From positions 1-16,748 of the forward strand of contig SLDE01000186.1 in NCBI GenBank assembly GCA_007125455.1: a stretch of DNA of 16,748 bases, given 5' to 3'. This DNA comes from Ectothiorhodospiraceae bacterium. Its GTDB lineage: Bacteria > Pseudomonadota > Gammaproteobacteria > Thiohalomonadales > Thiohalomonadaceae. The notes under the pieces were generated by a model. It made no database searches. It saw only the letters and a list, made by a program, of their open reading frames with translations, and was not told the DNA's origin. Below are positions 7,236-14,343 of this stretch, piece by piece. The stretch's first letter is position 1, and each line of letters begins with the position of its first letter. The translations under genes were made by a program, and so were the position numbers.

Positions 7236-8566
7236 GGCTTGGATTCCTGGTTGGTTTGGGCGATCTTTTCCCGCCATTGGCGGGCATTATCGAGAATGGC
7301 GGTTTGATCGAGGCTGGTCAGTTGGCGATCCTTGAGCAGGTGGCGACCGGCCACCCAGACATCGCTCACCTGCTCACGGCCACAGGCATAGATTAATTGC
7401 GAGATCACATTATAGAGCGGTTGGCTCTCCAGTTCATCGAGCTTGACCGCGACGATGTCTGCCGCCTTGCCGGGGCGCAGGGAGCCGCAGGTCTGTTCCA
7501 ACCCCAATGCGCGGGCACCGTTGATGGTGGCCATCGACAAGATCCGGGCGGCGGGCAGGGCCGCCGCGTTGGCGGCCACCCCCTTGGCCAGCAGGGCGGC
7601 GGTGCGCATCTCACCAAACATGTCCAGATCGTTGTTACTGGCGGCCCCATCGGTACCCAGCGCCACATTCACCCCGGCCTGTAGCAGCCGATCCAGTGGG
7701 CAAAAGCCGCTGGCCAGTTTGAGGTTGGATTCGGGGCAGTGCACCACATGGGCATTGGCGGCGGCGTAGGCGGCGATCTCTTCTTCGGTGAGCTGAGTCA
7801 TATGTACTGCCAGCAGACGCGGGGAGACCACGCCCAGCTCGCTCAAACGTGCCAGGGGACGTCGCCCCAGCTTGCTCACCTCCTGCTCGACCTCGGCGGC
7901 GGTTTCGTGCAGATGCAGGTGGATGGGGATATCCAGCTCCTCGGCAAACATCACCACCTTTTCCAACGGCCCGTCGGAGACGGTATAGGGGGCATGGGGG
8001 GCGAGGGCGGTAGTGATCAGGCTGCTGCCACGCACGCTATCGTGCAATGCCAGCCCCTTGTGCAGGTATTCATCGGCATCCTGTGCCCAGGCAGAGGGAA
8101 AGTCGATCAGGATCATGCCGACCACCGCACGCATACCTGCCTGTTCCACCTGGCGGGCCACCTCGTCGGGGAAGAAGTACATGTCGTTAAAGCAGGTGGT
8201 GCCTGAGCGTAGCATCTCGGCCATGGCCAAGCGGGTGCCGTCACGGACGAATTCGGGGCTCACCCAGCGCCCTTCGGCAGGCCAGATATGCTCACCCAGC
8301 CACTCCATCAGGGGCAGATCGTCGGCCAGCCCGCGCATCAGGTTCATCGCTGCGTGGGTGTGGCTATTGATCAGGCCCGGGATCAGCACATGCTCGGGCC
8401 GCTCCAGCACATGCTCGGCGCGGAATTGCTCGCGTGCCTGCACACTGGGCAGGATCGCGTGAATATGCCCGTCGACGATGGCGATGCTGTGCTGCTCCAG
8501 CACCTGGCCTTCGGGTTCTACCGGCACTATCCAGCCGGCGTGGATCAGGGTATCTACTGGGTTCAT
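7232..8566 (-). CDS. mtaD: 5-methylthioadenosine/S-adenosylhomocysteine deaminase (TRZ/ATZ amidohydrolase family)
   Basis: The product has 444 residues from the ATG at 8566, where the sequence takes on the normal family N-terminus (MNPVDTLIHAGWIVPVEPEG); the open frame continues upstream to 8659 but that part looks non-coding. The enzyme should hydrolytically remove ammonia from the adenine ring of S-adenosylhomocysteine or methylthioadenosine. Visible metal and catalytic residues are NSHTH (H69, H71), HLHET (H218, E221), AVHMTQ (H255) and GTDGAASNND (D306), the complete amidohydrolase set. In Pseudomonas a methylthioadenosine deaminase gene is also next to ubiG. UbiG produces S-adenosylhomocysteine, so the pairing suits removal of an inhibitory by-product. 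The ribosome site is weak. Other members of this family act on different amines, so substrate is less certain than family. Confidence 0.88.
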   Translation of the reverse strand: MNPVDTLIHAGWIVPVEPEGQVLEQHSIAIVDGHIHAILPSVQAREQFRAEHVLERPEHVLIPGLINSHTHAAMNLMRGLADDLPLMEWLGEHIWPAEGRWVSPEFVRDGTRLAMAEMLRSGTTCFNDMYFFPDEVARQVEQAGMRAVVGMILIDFPSAWAQDADEYLHKGLALHDSVRGSSLITTALAPHAPYTVSDGPLEKVVMFAEELDIPIHLHLHETAAEVEQEVSKLGRRPLARLSELGVVSPRLLAVHMTQLTEEEIAAYAAANAHVVHCPESNLKLASGFCPLDRLLQAGVNVALGTDGAASNNDLDMFGEMRTAALLAKGVAANAAALPAARILSMATINGARALGLEQTCGSLRPGKAADIVAVKLDELESQPLYNVISQLIYACGREQVSDVWVAGRHLLKDRQLTSLDQTAILDNARQWREKIAQTNQESKP

Positions 8567-8704
8567 CCGCTTAAGATACTGGAGAGTTCGGGGGTGACAC
8601 AAGCTTGGCGTCTGCCCTGTCGCGTCAAATATTGTCCGCGTCCTGCCATGCCCCCTCACGATAGCCCTACGTTCTATGTTAGGATATTGGCCCAGAAATA
8701 AATG

Positions 8705-8734
8705 TTACACTTTGTGAACTATTGATTCATAATC
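8705..8734 (+). promoter_or_regulatory. Possible sigma70 promoter of the signalling cluster
   Basis: TTACAC (8705-8710) and CATAAT (8729-8734) are separated by 18 bases, in an AT-rich patch that stands out from the GC-rich surroundings. They match the consensus at four and five of six positions. Transcription would start near 8741, before both the short leader frame and the response regulator. This is the best candidate I can read for the whole plus-strand cluster. Confidence 0.35.
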
Positions 8735-8757
8735 CGTATTTGATCGTGAAAACTCAA

Positions 8758-8841
8758 ATGACAAAGCCCACTGGCTTTTCGCCCAACGCCGAAGAGCATG
8801 GTGGTCTAGAGAACAACAACCCGTGTGGAGCCATAACTTGA
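8758..8841 (+). CDS. Possible 27-residue leader peptide overlapping the response regulator start
   Basis: An ATG at 8758 opens a 27-codon frame beginning MTKPTGFS and rich in Asn, Gly and Glu. Its TGA stop (8839-8841) overlaps the proposed TTG start (8838-8840) of the response regulator as TTGA, the same kind of coupling overlap seen at later junctions in this cluster. The predicted promoter would start transcription about 17 bases upstream. There is no strong ribosome site and no hydrophobic or attenuator-like run of codons. It could be a coupling leader, the remnant of a frameshifted N-terminus, or chance. Confidence 0.27.
   Translation: MTKPTGFSPNAEEHGGLENNNPCGAIT
8827..8830 (+). promoter_or_regulatory. 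GGAG ribosome site favouring a TTG start at 8838
   Basis: GGAG is followed by seven bases and then TTG at 8838, an ideal spacing. The alternative GTG at 8823 lies before this site and has no good site of its own. No in-frame ATG exists between the upstream TAA (8730-8732) and the conserved start of the receiver domain. Confidence 0.5.
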
Positions 8842-9290
8842 CCGTCGAGATTGGGCAGCCCTTTGATCTGCTGCTGGTAGAAGATGAGCCGGCCGATTAC
8901 CACTTGGTGCGAATGGCACTGAAGGAAGGCAAGGTACTTTGCAATCTGCACCACGCCGAGGACGGTATCGACGCCCTCGAGTTCCTGCGTAATCAGGGAG
9001 CCCATGCCGATGCCCCCCGCCCGGATCTGATTTTGCTGGATCTCAACATGCCGCGTATGGACGGGCGTGAGTTTCTGGCAGAGCTCAAGGGCGACGAGAC
9101 GCTGCAGCAGATCCCGGTGGTGGTGCTGACCACCTCCGAAGTGGAGCGCGATGTGGTCGCCTCCTACCGCCTCGGTGCCAGTGGCTACGTCACCAAGCCG
9201 GTGGATATGGACCAGTTTATTGACGCCATTCGCCAAGTGGGTGTCTACTGGTTCTCACTGACCCGTTTGCCACGGGAAGACAAGGACTAA
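8838..9290 (+). CDS. Single-domain response regulator, Rcp1-like
   Basis: The product has 150 residues from the TTG at 8838 (155 from a GTG at 8823) and is a receiver domain alone, with no DNA-binding or enzyme output. It starts PFDLLLVEDEPADYHLVRMAL, the usual opening of Rcp1-type regulators. Visible phosphorylation-site residues are the acidic pair E15-D16, the phospho-acceptor D68 in LILLDLNMPRMDG, T98 in VVVLTTSE and K120 in GYVTKPVD. Rcp1-type receivers typically take phosphate from kinases with SHD.R.PLR histidine boxes, which the kinase encoded at 11863 carries. It heads the plus-strand signalling cluster, divergent from the deaminase gene. Its downstream target is not visible; it could act by protein contact or as a phosphate sink. 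Confidence 0.92.
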   Translation: MTVEIGQPFDLLLVEDEPADYHLVRMALKEGKVLCNLHHAEDGIDALEFLRNQGAHADAPRPDLILLDLNMPRMDGREFLAELKGDETLQQIPVVVLTTSEVERDVVASYRLGASGYVTKPVDMDQFIDAIRQVGVYWFSLTRLPREDKD

Positions 9291-9294
9291 CAGC

Positions 9295-9310
9295 CCGCTA
9301 CTCGTAGCGG
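9295..9310. other. Hairpin between the response regulator and the binding-protein gene
   Basis: CCGCTA (9295-9300) and TAGCGG (9305-9310) form a perfect six-pair stem with a CTCG loop, five bases after the response regulator stop. No T-run follows, so it is not a classical terminator. It could reduce readthrough or stabilise an mRNA end within the 82-base gap. Confidence 0.4.
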
Positions 9311-9372
9311 CGCTCCAGTCCCCCCTGGCGATCGGAGACAAGATTGCATCCGTCCACTCCCGGGGAGACCTC

Positions 9373-10284
9373 ATGCAGCTGAAATACCGTGGCATTACCA
9401 TCCCTCAAGGGCCGTCCCTTGCGCGGCACCGCCCCGTGAACATCACCGGGGCGCTGCTGCTTTTTGCGCTGCTGTTACTGCCCATGCACTCGGCCAAGGC
9501 AGGGGAGAGCGTGGAGGTGGCGATCTTTCCCTATCTGAGCGTGCACCAACTGCTCAGCCTTTACGATCCCCTGCGCCGCCATCTGGAAGATGAACTGGAG
9601 CGACCGGTACGTTTGGTCACCTCCAGAGACTTCGCCAGCTTTATCGCCGATACCCACCAAACCCCCTATACCCTGCTGATCAATGCCCCGCACATGGCCC
9701 GCCTTGCCGAGGAAGAGGCAGGCTACAACGCCATCCTGCGCCCGGAGGTCTCGCTTTATCCGGTGGTCGTGGTGCAAAGCGAAGATCCGCTCGAGACACT
9801 GTCCGATCTGCGTGGTGCGCATATCGCCACCCCCTTCGGCAGCGCGGTGATCACCATGATGGCGCGGGAGATCCTGGGAGAGGCCGGGCTGGAGGAGGGG
9901 CGAGATGTCCACTTCGTCCACGCCGGCAGCCACAACAATGCGGTGGAGGAGATGCTCAACAACCCACAGGTGCGGGCGGCCATCGTCAGCAACCCCGCCT
10001 TTGGGGTGGTCTCCACCCGTTACCAGGGGCGGGTAGAGCGCTTGATGGTGGATCGCGCCGAGCGCGGCCTCTCGCCGGTAGTCTACCTTGCCGGCCCAGG
10101 GTTGAGTGCCACAGAGCAGGAGCGCCTCGCCACCATCCTGCTGGAGTTTGCCAACCAGGATGCGGCGGGTAAGGCAATGATGGAACAGGCTCGCCACCAG
10201 GGCTTGCGCCCCTTCACCCCGGAAGACCGTCTCAGCCTGGATGCGTATCTGCCTGCCACCCGTGAGGCCTTTACCCTGCCATGA
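9373..10284 (+). CDS. PhnD-type periplasmic substrate-binding protein, probably a sensor accessory
   Basis: The product has 303 residues. An N-terminal signal (hydrophobic core about 25-37, cleavage after AKA at residue 43) is followed by a phosphate/phosphonate-binding-type domain to the end. Family features include the opening VEVAIFPYLS, a central INAPHMARL (103-111), and DLRGAHIATPFGSAV (145-159), the hinge region that holds ligand in PhnD-like proteins. No transporter ATPase or permease gene is nearby. Instead the stop overlaps the ATG of a histidine kinase (ATGA at 10281-10284), so it most likely presents a ligand to that kinase in the periplasm. A GGAG site lies five bases before the ATG. 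The ligand cannot be told from sequence: phosphonate, phosphite and unrelated small anions are all possible in this fold. Confidence 0.88.
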   Translation: MQLKYRGITIPQGPSLARHRPVNITGALLLFALLLLPMHSAKAGESVEVAIFPYLSVHQLLSLYDPLRRHLEDELERPVRLVTSRDFASFIADTHQTPYTLLINAPHMARLAEEEAGYNAILRPEVSLYPVVVVQSEDPLETLSDLRGAHIATPFGSAVITMMAREILGEAGLEEGRDVHFVHAGSHNNAVEEMLNNPQVRAAIVSNPAFGVVSTRYQGRVERLMVDRAERGLSPVVYLAGPGLSATEQERLATILLEFANQDAAGKAMMEQARHQGLRPFTPEDRLSLDAYLPATREAFTLP

Positions 10285-11720
10285 GGAAGCGTTTGATGCG
10301 CATCCCCATCGGGATCCGCCTTGGGATCGGGGTGATCCTGCTGCAATTGATACTCGTCGCCTGGATGACCTGGGATAGCCGCACCGTCGCCAGTGCGGCA
10401 CTGGCGCAGCAGCAGACCATGCGGGTGGCCGAGCTTTCCGCGCTACTCAATGACGCCTTGGCCCCGCTGCTGGTGCAGCGCGATTTTGCCGCCCTGCAGG
10501 ATGTATTGGACAATGTGGGGCGCGCCGAAGGGCTGGAATATCTGTTGTTGTACGATCACCACGGCAATCCGGTGGCGCAGCATAGCCAGATGAGCGCCGA
10601 AGAGTTGGCCGTGCTGCGCAGCATGGCCGAGAACCTGCCTTTGCTGGATGTCAGCGTAGCGATCGAACTGTTTGGGCAGGAATATGGCCAACTCCACGTG
10701 GGTTTCTCTACCCAGGTCTATGAGCAGACCCGTGACGAGTTAATGCAGCGGGGTGTGCGTAACGCGCTGGTGGGGATAGTATTGCTATCGCTGTTGATTA
10801 TTCCCATCTCGCTCTGCCTCAGCCGCCGTTTGGGTAGCCTGGGACGGGCCGCGCAGGCCATCTCTGATGGGGATCTGGGCCAACGGCTGGAGGATCGCGG
10901 TCACGACGAATTGGGCCAGTTGGCCGCGGCCTTTAATCGCATGGCCTCCTCGCTGGAGCAGCGCATGGACGAGCTGGACCGGGCCGGGGAAGAGCGAGAA
11001 AAGGTGATCGTCGCGCTGGATGTGGCCAACCGCGATCTGCAACGCCTCTCCGAGGTGACCGCCCACCACATGCGTGAGCCCTTGCGCCGCCTGATGACCT
11101 GGTCTCAGCGATTGGCCCGCCAATGCGCCGACCTGCCGGACGGGGAAGGTTTGCTGGAATCGGTGACGGTGATCGGTGAGCAGGCACGGCGCATGGCGGC
11201 GCTGGTACAGGATGTCGAACGCTACCTCTCGGCGGGTATGCCCCAGGGGGAGCTTGGCGAGCAGGAACTGGCCCCACTACTGGCCTCACGGCTACGCCGG
11301 GTGTGTGCCGAACATGGCATCGACGGGGTCGAACTGGAGCAGGGCGTGCTGCCACCGCTCTATATCGACAGGCCCCGGCTGGGGCTGTTATTGGAATTGC
11401 TGCTGGATAACGCGGTCAGCTATCGCCCCCCTGACCGTTCGCTGCGGTTGGTGGTGGAAGGTATACAGCTTGGCAATATGACCACCCTGCGCCTGAGCGA
11501 CAACGGTCCGGGGATTGCCTCAGGCTACCGAGAGCGAGTATTCAACATCTTCGAGCGGCTGGAAAACGCCGGGAAGGGGACCGGTGCGGGCCTGGCCATC
11601 GCCCGGCGGATCGTCGAAAGCCTGGGCGGGCGGATCTGGCTGGAGGCCGCCCCTGGTTCGGGTACCACCGTGGCCTTCGAGCTGCCGAGCAAAAGGGGCA
11701 GCAGCCATGAGCAAGGCTGA
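10281..11720 (+). CDS. Membrane histidine kinase with HAMP domain
   Basis: The product has 479 residues. TM1 is at about 13-30, a periplasmic region of roughly 130 residues follows, then TM2 (about 161-180), HAMP (about 181-235), a coiled stretch, HisKA (about 250-315) and a HATPase domain (about 365-470). The histidine box reads AHHMREPLRRL, with the likely phospho-acceptor H262 followed by H263 where Asp or Glu is usual. ATP-site motifs are the N box LLLELLLDNAVSY, G1 DNGPGIA (407-413) and G2 GKGTGAGLAIA (431-441). There is no receiver or PAS domain. The periplasmic part is not a recognised sensor fold and probably docks the binding protein encoded immediately upstream, which shares an ATGA overlap. 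The partner regulator could be the receiver at 8838 or the one at 14340. Confidence 0.93.
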   Translation: MRKRLMRIPIGIRLGIGVILLQLILVAWMTWDSRTVASAALAQQQTMRVAELSALLNDALAPLLVQRDFAALQDVLDNVGRAEGLEYLLLYDHHGNPVAQHSQMSAEELAVLRSMAENLPLLDVSVAIELFGQEYGQLHVGFSTQVYEQTRDELMQRGVRNALVGIVLLSLLIIPISLCLSRRLGSLGRAAQAISDGDLGQRLEDRGHDELGQLAAAFNRMASSLEQRMDELDRAGEEREKVIVALDVANRDLQRLSEVTAHHMREPLRRLMTWSQRLARQCADLPDGEGLLESVTVIGEQARRMAALVQDVERYLSAGMPQGELGEQELAPLLASRLRRVCAEHGIDGVELEQGVLPPLYIDRPRLGLLLELLLDNAVSYRPPDRSLRLVVEGIQLGNMTTLRLSDNGPGIASGYRERVFNIFERLENAGKGTGAGLAIARRIVESLGGRIWLEAAPGSGTTVAFELPSKRGSSHEQG

Positions 11721-11853
11721 TGGTGGCCGGCGAGGTGTTCTGCAGGGTATGGCCCAGCTGACGGGCCTGCCCCTGTGGGCTGCTTACATCCGGGGTGAGG
11801 CGGCACAACGGCGAGTCGCCGCCCACCTGTTTACCTCTCCACGTTCTATATAA
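11707..11853 (+). CDS. Possible small protein (48 residues) between the two kinases
   Basis: An ATG at 11707 lies 14 bases inside the 3' end of the upstream kinase gene, and the frame ends with TAA at 11851-11853, which overlaps the AAGGAG ribosome site of the next gene. AGGGG lies about eight bases before the ATG. The peptide begins MSKADGGRRG, has a short hydrophobic middle (LTGLPLWAAYI) and a basic end. It fills nearly the whole 142-base gap that otherwise separates tightly packed genes. Against it, GC-rich DNA gives chance open frames in several frames here, and I recognise no family. Confidence 0.3.
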   Translation: MSKADGGRRGVLQGMAQLTGLPLWAAYIRGEAAQRRVAAHLFTSPRSI

Positions 11854-11857
11854 GGAG
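11852..11857 (+). promoter_or_regulatory. Strong AAGGAG ribosome site fixing the start at 11863
   Basis: AAGGAG is followed by five bases and ATG at 11863. A GTG at 11857 in the same frame begins inside the site and would add only two residues, so the ATG is the better start. Confidence 0.75.
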
Positions 11858-11862
11858 TGACC

Positions 11863-14343
11863 ATGCACCGCCCCCCCCGATGGCTTCCCCTGCTGTTGTT
11901 GATCTTGCTGCTCTCACCTGCACCCATCGCACTGGCGCAGGAGCCTTTGCAACTGGGGGTGCTGCTCTATCGCCCGGCGGACAAGGTGGTGACCGACTGG
12001 CAGGCGGTGGCAAGGCTGCTCTCCGAACGACTCGAAGGGCGTCGAGTGGAATTACAGATCGTTGATTACGAGGCGATGAACCGGGCTGTCGCCCGGCAGG
12101 AGCTGGACTTTGTGCTGACCCAGCCTGCCCACTACATCCTGCTGGCCCGCCGACACAGCCTTTCCGCCCCCCTGGCGACGATGATCCGCAGCGAGGCAGG
12201 TCAGGCGGTGCGTACCTTTGGCGGGGTCATCATCACCCGAGCCGATAACCGCACCATCCGGCGGCTTGAGGATCTGCGTTCCCGCCACATCGCCACGGTG
12301 ACGCGCGAGTCGCTGGGGGGCTGGATGATGCAGCGTCACGAGCTGGCGCAGCGGGGGATCCACCTGGCGCAGGATAATCGCATCAGTGAACTGGGTATGC
12401 CCCACGATAGCGTGGTAGCCGCCGTGTTGCGGGGGGAGGTTGAGGTGGGGCTGGTGCGCACCGGGGTACTGGAGGCGATGGCCAGAGAAGGGAAGGTGGA
12501 CATCTCCGCGCTGCGCATCATAAACCCCCAGTCGTTGCCGCACTATCCCTATCAAAGTTCCACCCGCCTCTACCCGGAGTGGCCGGTGGTGGCCCTGCCC
12601 CACGTCAGTGAGGCCGACAGCAATCGCATGGCCGCCGCGCTGCTGACCCTGCCGCTGGGTAATGAGACCCTGGCGGGAGCCAATCTGTACGGTTTCACCA
12701 CACCGATGAATTACGAACCGGTGGAAGGTCTCTTGCGCAGCCTGCGCCTGCCCCCCTTCGAGGCCTCGCCGGAGTTCACCGCCGAGGATGTCTGGCAGCG
12801 CTACACCACACCGATCAGCCTCACCATCGCTCTGCTGCTGGTGATCCTGGTGCTGTTCGGCCTATTGTGGTTTTCACGTCATCGGCTCAAGGGCAGCCAG
12901 TGGTCGCTGCGCGAGCGGGTCAAGGAGGCGGAGTGTCTGCGCGATATCGCCCAATACCTGCGTGATGATGCTCATACCCTGCCTTCGGTACTGACACGTT
13001 GCGTCGAGCGTATCCCCGCTGGCTGGTTATACCCGCAATTCACCTCGGCACGATTGCGCCTTGGTGAGGTCGAATACTGCTCCAGCCCGTTTTCCCCCTC
13101 CAGCCACTCGCTGCAGACCCCCGTGGTCACCCCGGAAGGGGAGGAGGGGAGACTGGAGGTCTTTCTTTCCACTGAGGCCGTTCCCGCCGATGGCCAGGAC
13201 TTCCTGCCCGAAGAGCGGCAGTTGTTGCATACCATCGCTCAGCAGATCGCCCAAGTGTTACAGCTTCGCCACGATCAATCCCTGCTGCGCGCCAGCGAGC
13301 AGCGTTTTCGGGCGATGGTGATGGCGATGCCGGATATCCTTTTCCGCCACGATGCCGAGGGGCGCTATCTTGATTACTCTGTCGCCGACCCGGCGCAGTT
13401 GCTGGTCCCACCGGAGGCATTTATCGGCAAGACGGTGTATGACGTCCTGCCGCCTGAGCTTGCCGAGCGGGCGATGGAGCATATTCGCCTGACCCTGGAC
13501 AGCGGTGAGGTGAGTACCTTCAGCTACGAGTTGCCGCTCAGCGGGGAACTGCGCCATTTCGAGCTGCGTATCAGTCGCATCAATGAGCATGAAGTACTGG
13601 CGATCGCCCGGGATGTCACCAGTCGCCACCGTATCGAGGCCGAGCTTAAGCGCTCCAACGCCGAGCTGGAACAGTTTGCCTACGCGGTCTCGCACGATAT
13701 GCGCCAGCCGCTACGCATGATCAGTGGCCACCTGGGGATCCTGCAACGCGGCCTCACCGACAGGCTGGACGAGGATGAGGCCGAATCCTTTCAGTTTGCC
13801 CTCGACGGTGCCAAGCGCATGGATGGGATGATCGTCTCGCTGCTGGATTATTCCCGCGTTGGGCGCAAGACCGAGCCCTTGCGTCCCATCCAAACGCAGG
13901 ACTGCCTCGATGAGGCACTCAATTTTCTCTCCCCGGCGATCGAGGAGGCCAAGGCCACCATCCGGGTCGAAGGCGAGTGGCCCGAGTTGACCGCCAGTCG
14001 GGATGAGTTGACCCGCCTGCTGCAGAACCTGATAGGCAATGCGGTAAAGTATCGCCACGAAGATAGCCCCCCCGAGCTTACCTTGCTTGCCAAGGTCAGT
14101 AATGGCCACTGGCGGGTGCAGGTGTGCGACAATGGGATCGGTATTGACCCCGACCAGACCGATCGTCTGTTCAAGGTCTTTTCCCGCCTGACCAGTCGTG
14201 GCAGCTACGAGGGCAGCGGGGTGGGCTTGGCCCTGTGCCGCAAGATCGTCGAACACCACGGTGGCCGGATTGGCGTGGTGTCGGATGGTCCCGGCAAGGG
14301 CAGTTGTTTTTGGTTTGAGTTACCCCTTGAAGGTGTTCCATGA
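11863..14343 (+). CDS. Hybrid-input histidine kinase: PhnD-type periplasmic domain, GAF-like, PAS, HisKA, HATPase
   Basis: The product has 826 residues. A signal peptide ends near ALA (residue 25). A PhnD-type binding domain follows (about 26-295, with EPLQLGVLLYRP, DFVLTQPAHYILLA and DLRSRHIATVTRESLGG). Then come one TM helix (about 317-338), a GAF-like domain (about 350-470, beginning ECLRDIAQYL), PAS (about 477-590), HisKA with SHDMRQPLRMI (H611), and a HATPase domain with QNLIGNAVKY (721-730), DNGIGID (756-762) and EGSGVGLAL (783-791). All kinase motifs are present. It should bind a small periplasmic ligand and phosphorylate a receiver; its histidine box is of the type that pairs with Rcp1-like regulators. 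It repeats in one chain the arrangement that the two preceding genes have as separate proteins. Its stop overlaps the next ATG (ATGA, 14340-14343). Confidence 0.94.
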   Translation: MHRPPRWLPLLLLILLLSPAPIALAQEPLQLGVLLYRPADKVVTDWQAVARLLSERLEGRRVELQIVDYEAMNRAVARQELDFVLTQPAHYILLARRHSLSAPLATMIRSEAGQAVRTFGGVIITRADNRTIRRLEDLRSRHIATVTRESLGGWMMQRHELAQRGIHLAQDNRISELGMPHDSVVAAVLRGEVEVGLVRTGVLEAMAREGKVDISALRIINPQSLPHYPYQSSTRLYPEWPVVALPHVSEADSNRMAAALLTLPLGNETLAGANLYGFTTPMNYEPVEGLLRSLRLPPFEASPEFTAEDVWQRYTTPISLTIALLLVILVLFGLLWFSRHRLKGSQWSLRERVKEAECLRDIAQYLRDDAHTLPSVLTRCVERIPAGWLYPQFTSARLRLGEVEYCSSPFSPSSHSLQTPVVTPEGEEGRLEVFLSTEAVPADGQDFLPEERQLLHTIAQQIAQVLQLRHDQSLLRASEQRFRAMVMAMPDILFRHDAEGRYLDYSVADPAQLLVPPEAFIGKTVYDVLPPELAERAMEHIRLTLDSGEVSTFSYELPLSGELRHFELRISRINEHEVLAIARDVTSRHRIEAELKRSNAELEQFAYAVSHDMRQPLRMISGHLGILQRGLTDRLDEDEAESFQFALDGAKRMDGMIVSLLDYSRVGRKTEPLRPIQTQDCLDEALNFLSPAIEEAKATIRVEGEWPELTASRDELTRLLQNLIGNAVKYRHEDSPPELTLLAKVSNGHWRVQVCDNGIGIDPDQTDRLFKVFSRLTSRGSYEGSGVGLALCRKIVEHHGGRIGVVSDGPGKGSCFWFELPLEGVP

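Noticed and set aside
8567..8659. Upstream extension of the deaminase frame by 31 residues
   Set aside because: The extension is Arg/Thr-rich without family similarity, while the Met at 8566 begins the conserved N-terminus.
8722..8735. FNR-like TTGAT...ATC half-sites upstream of the response regulator
   Set aside because: Spacing is five rather than four bases and the second half-site is incomplete.
9475..10401. Long open frame on the minus strand opposite the binding protein and kinase genes
   Set aside because: It mirrors well-supported plus-strand genes and spans their junction; it has no recognisable motif.
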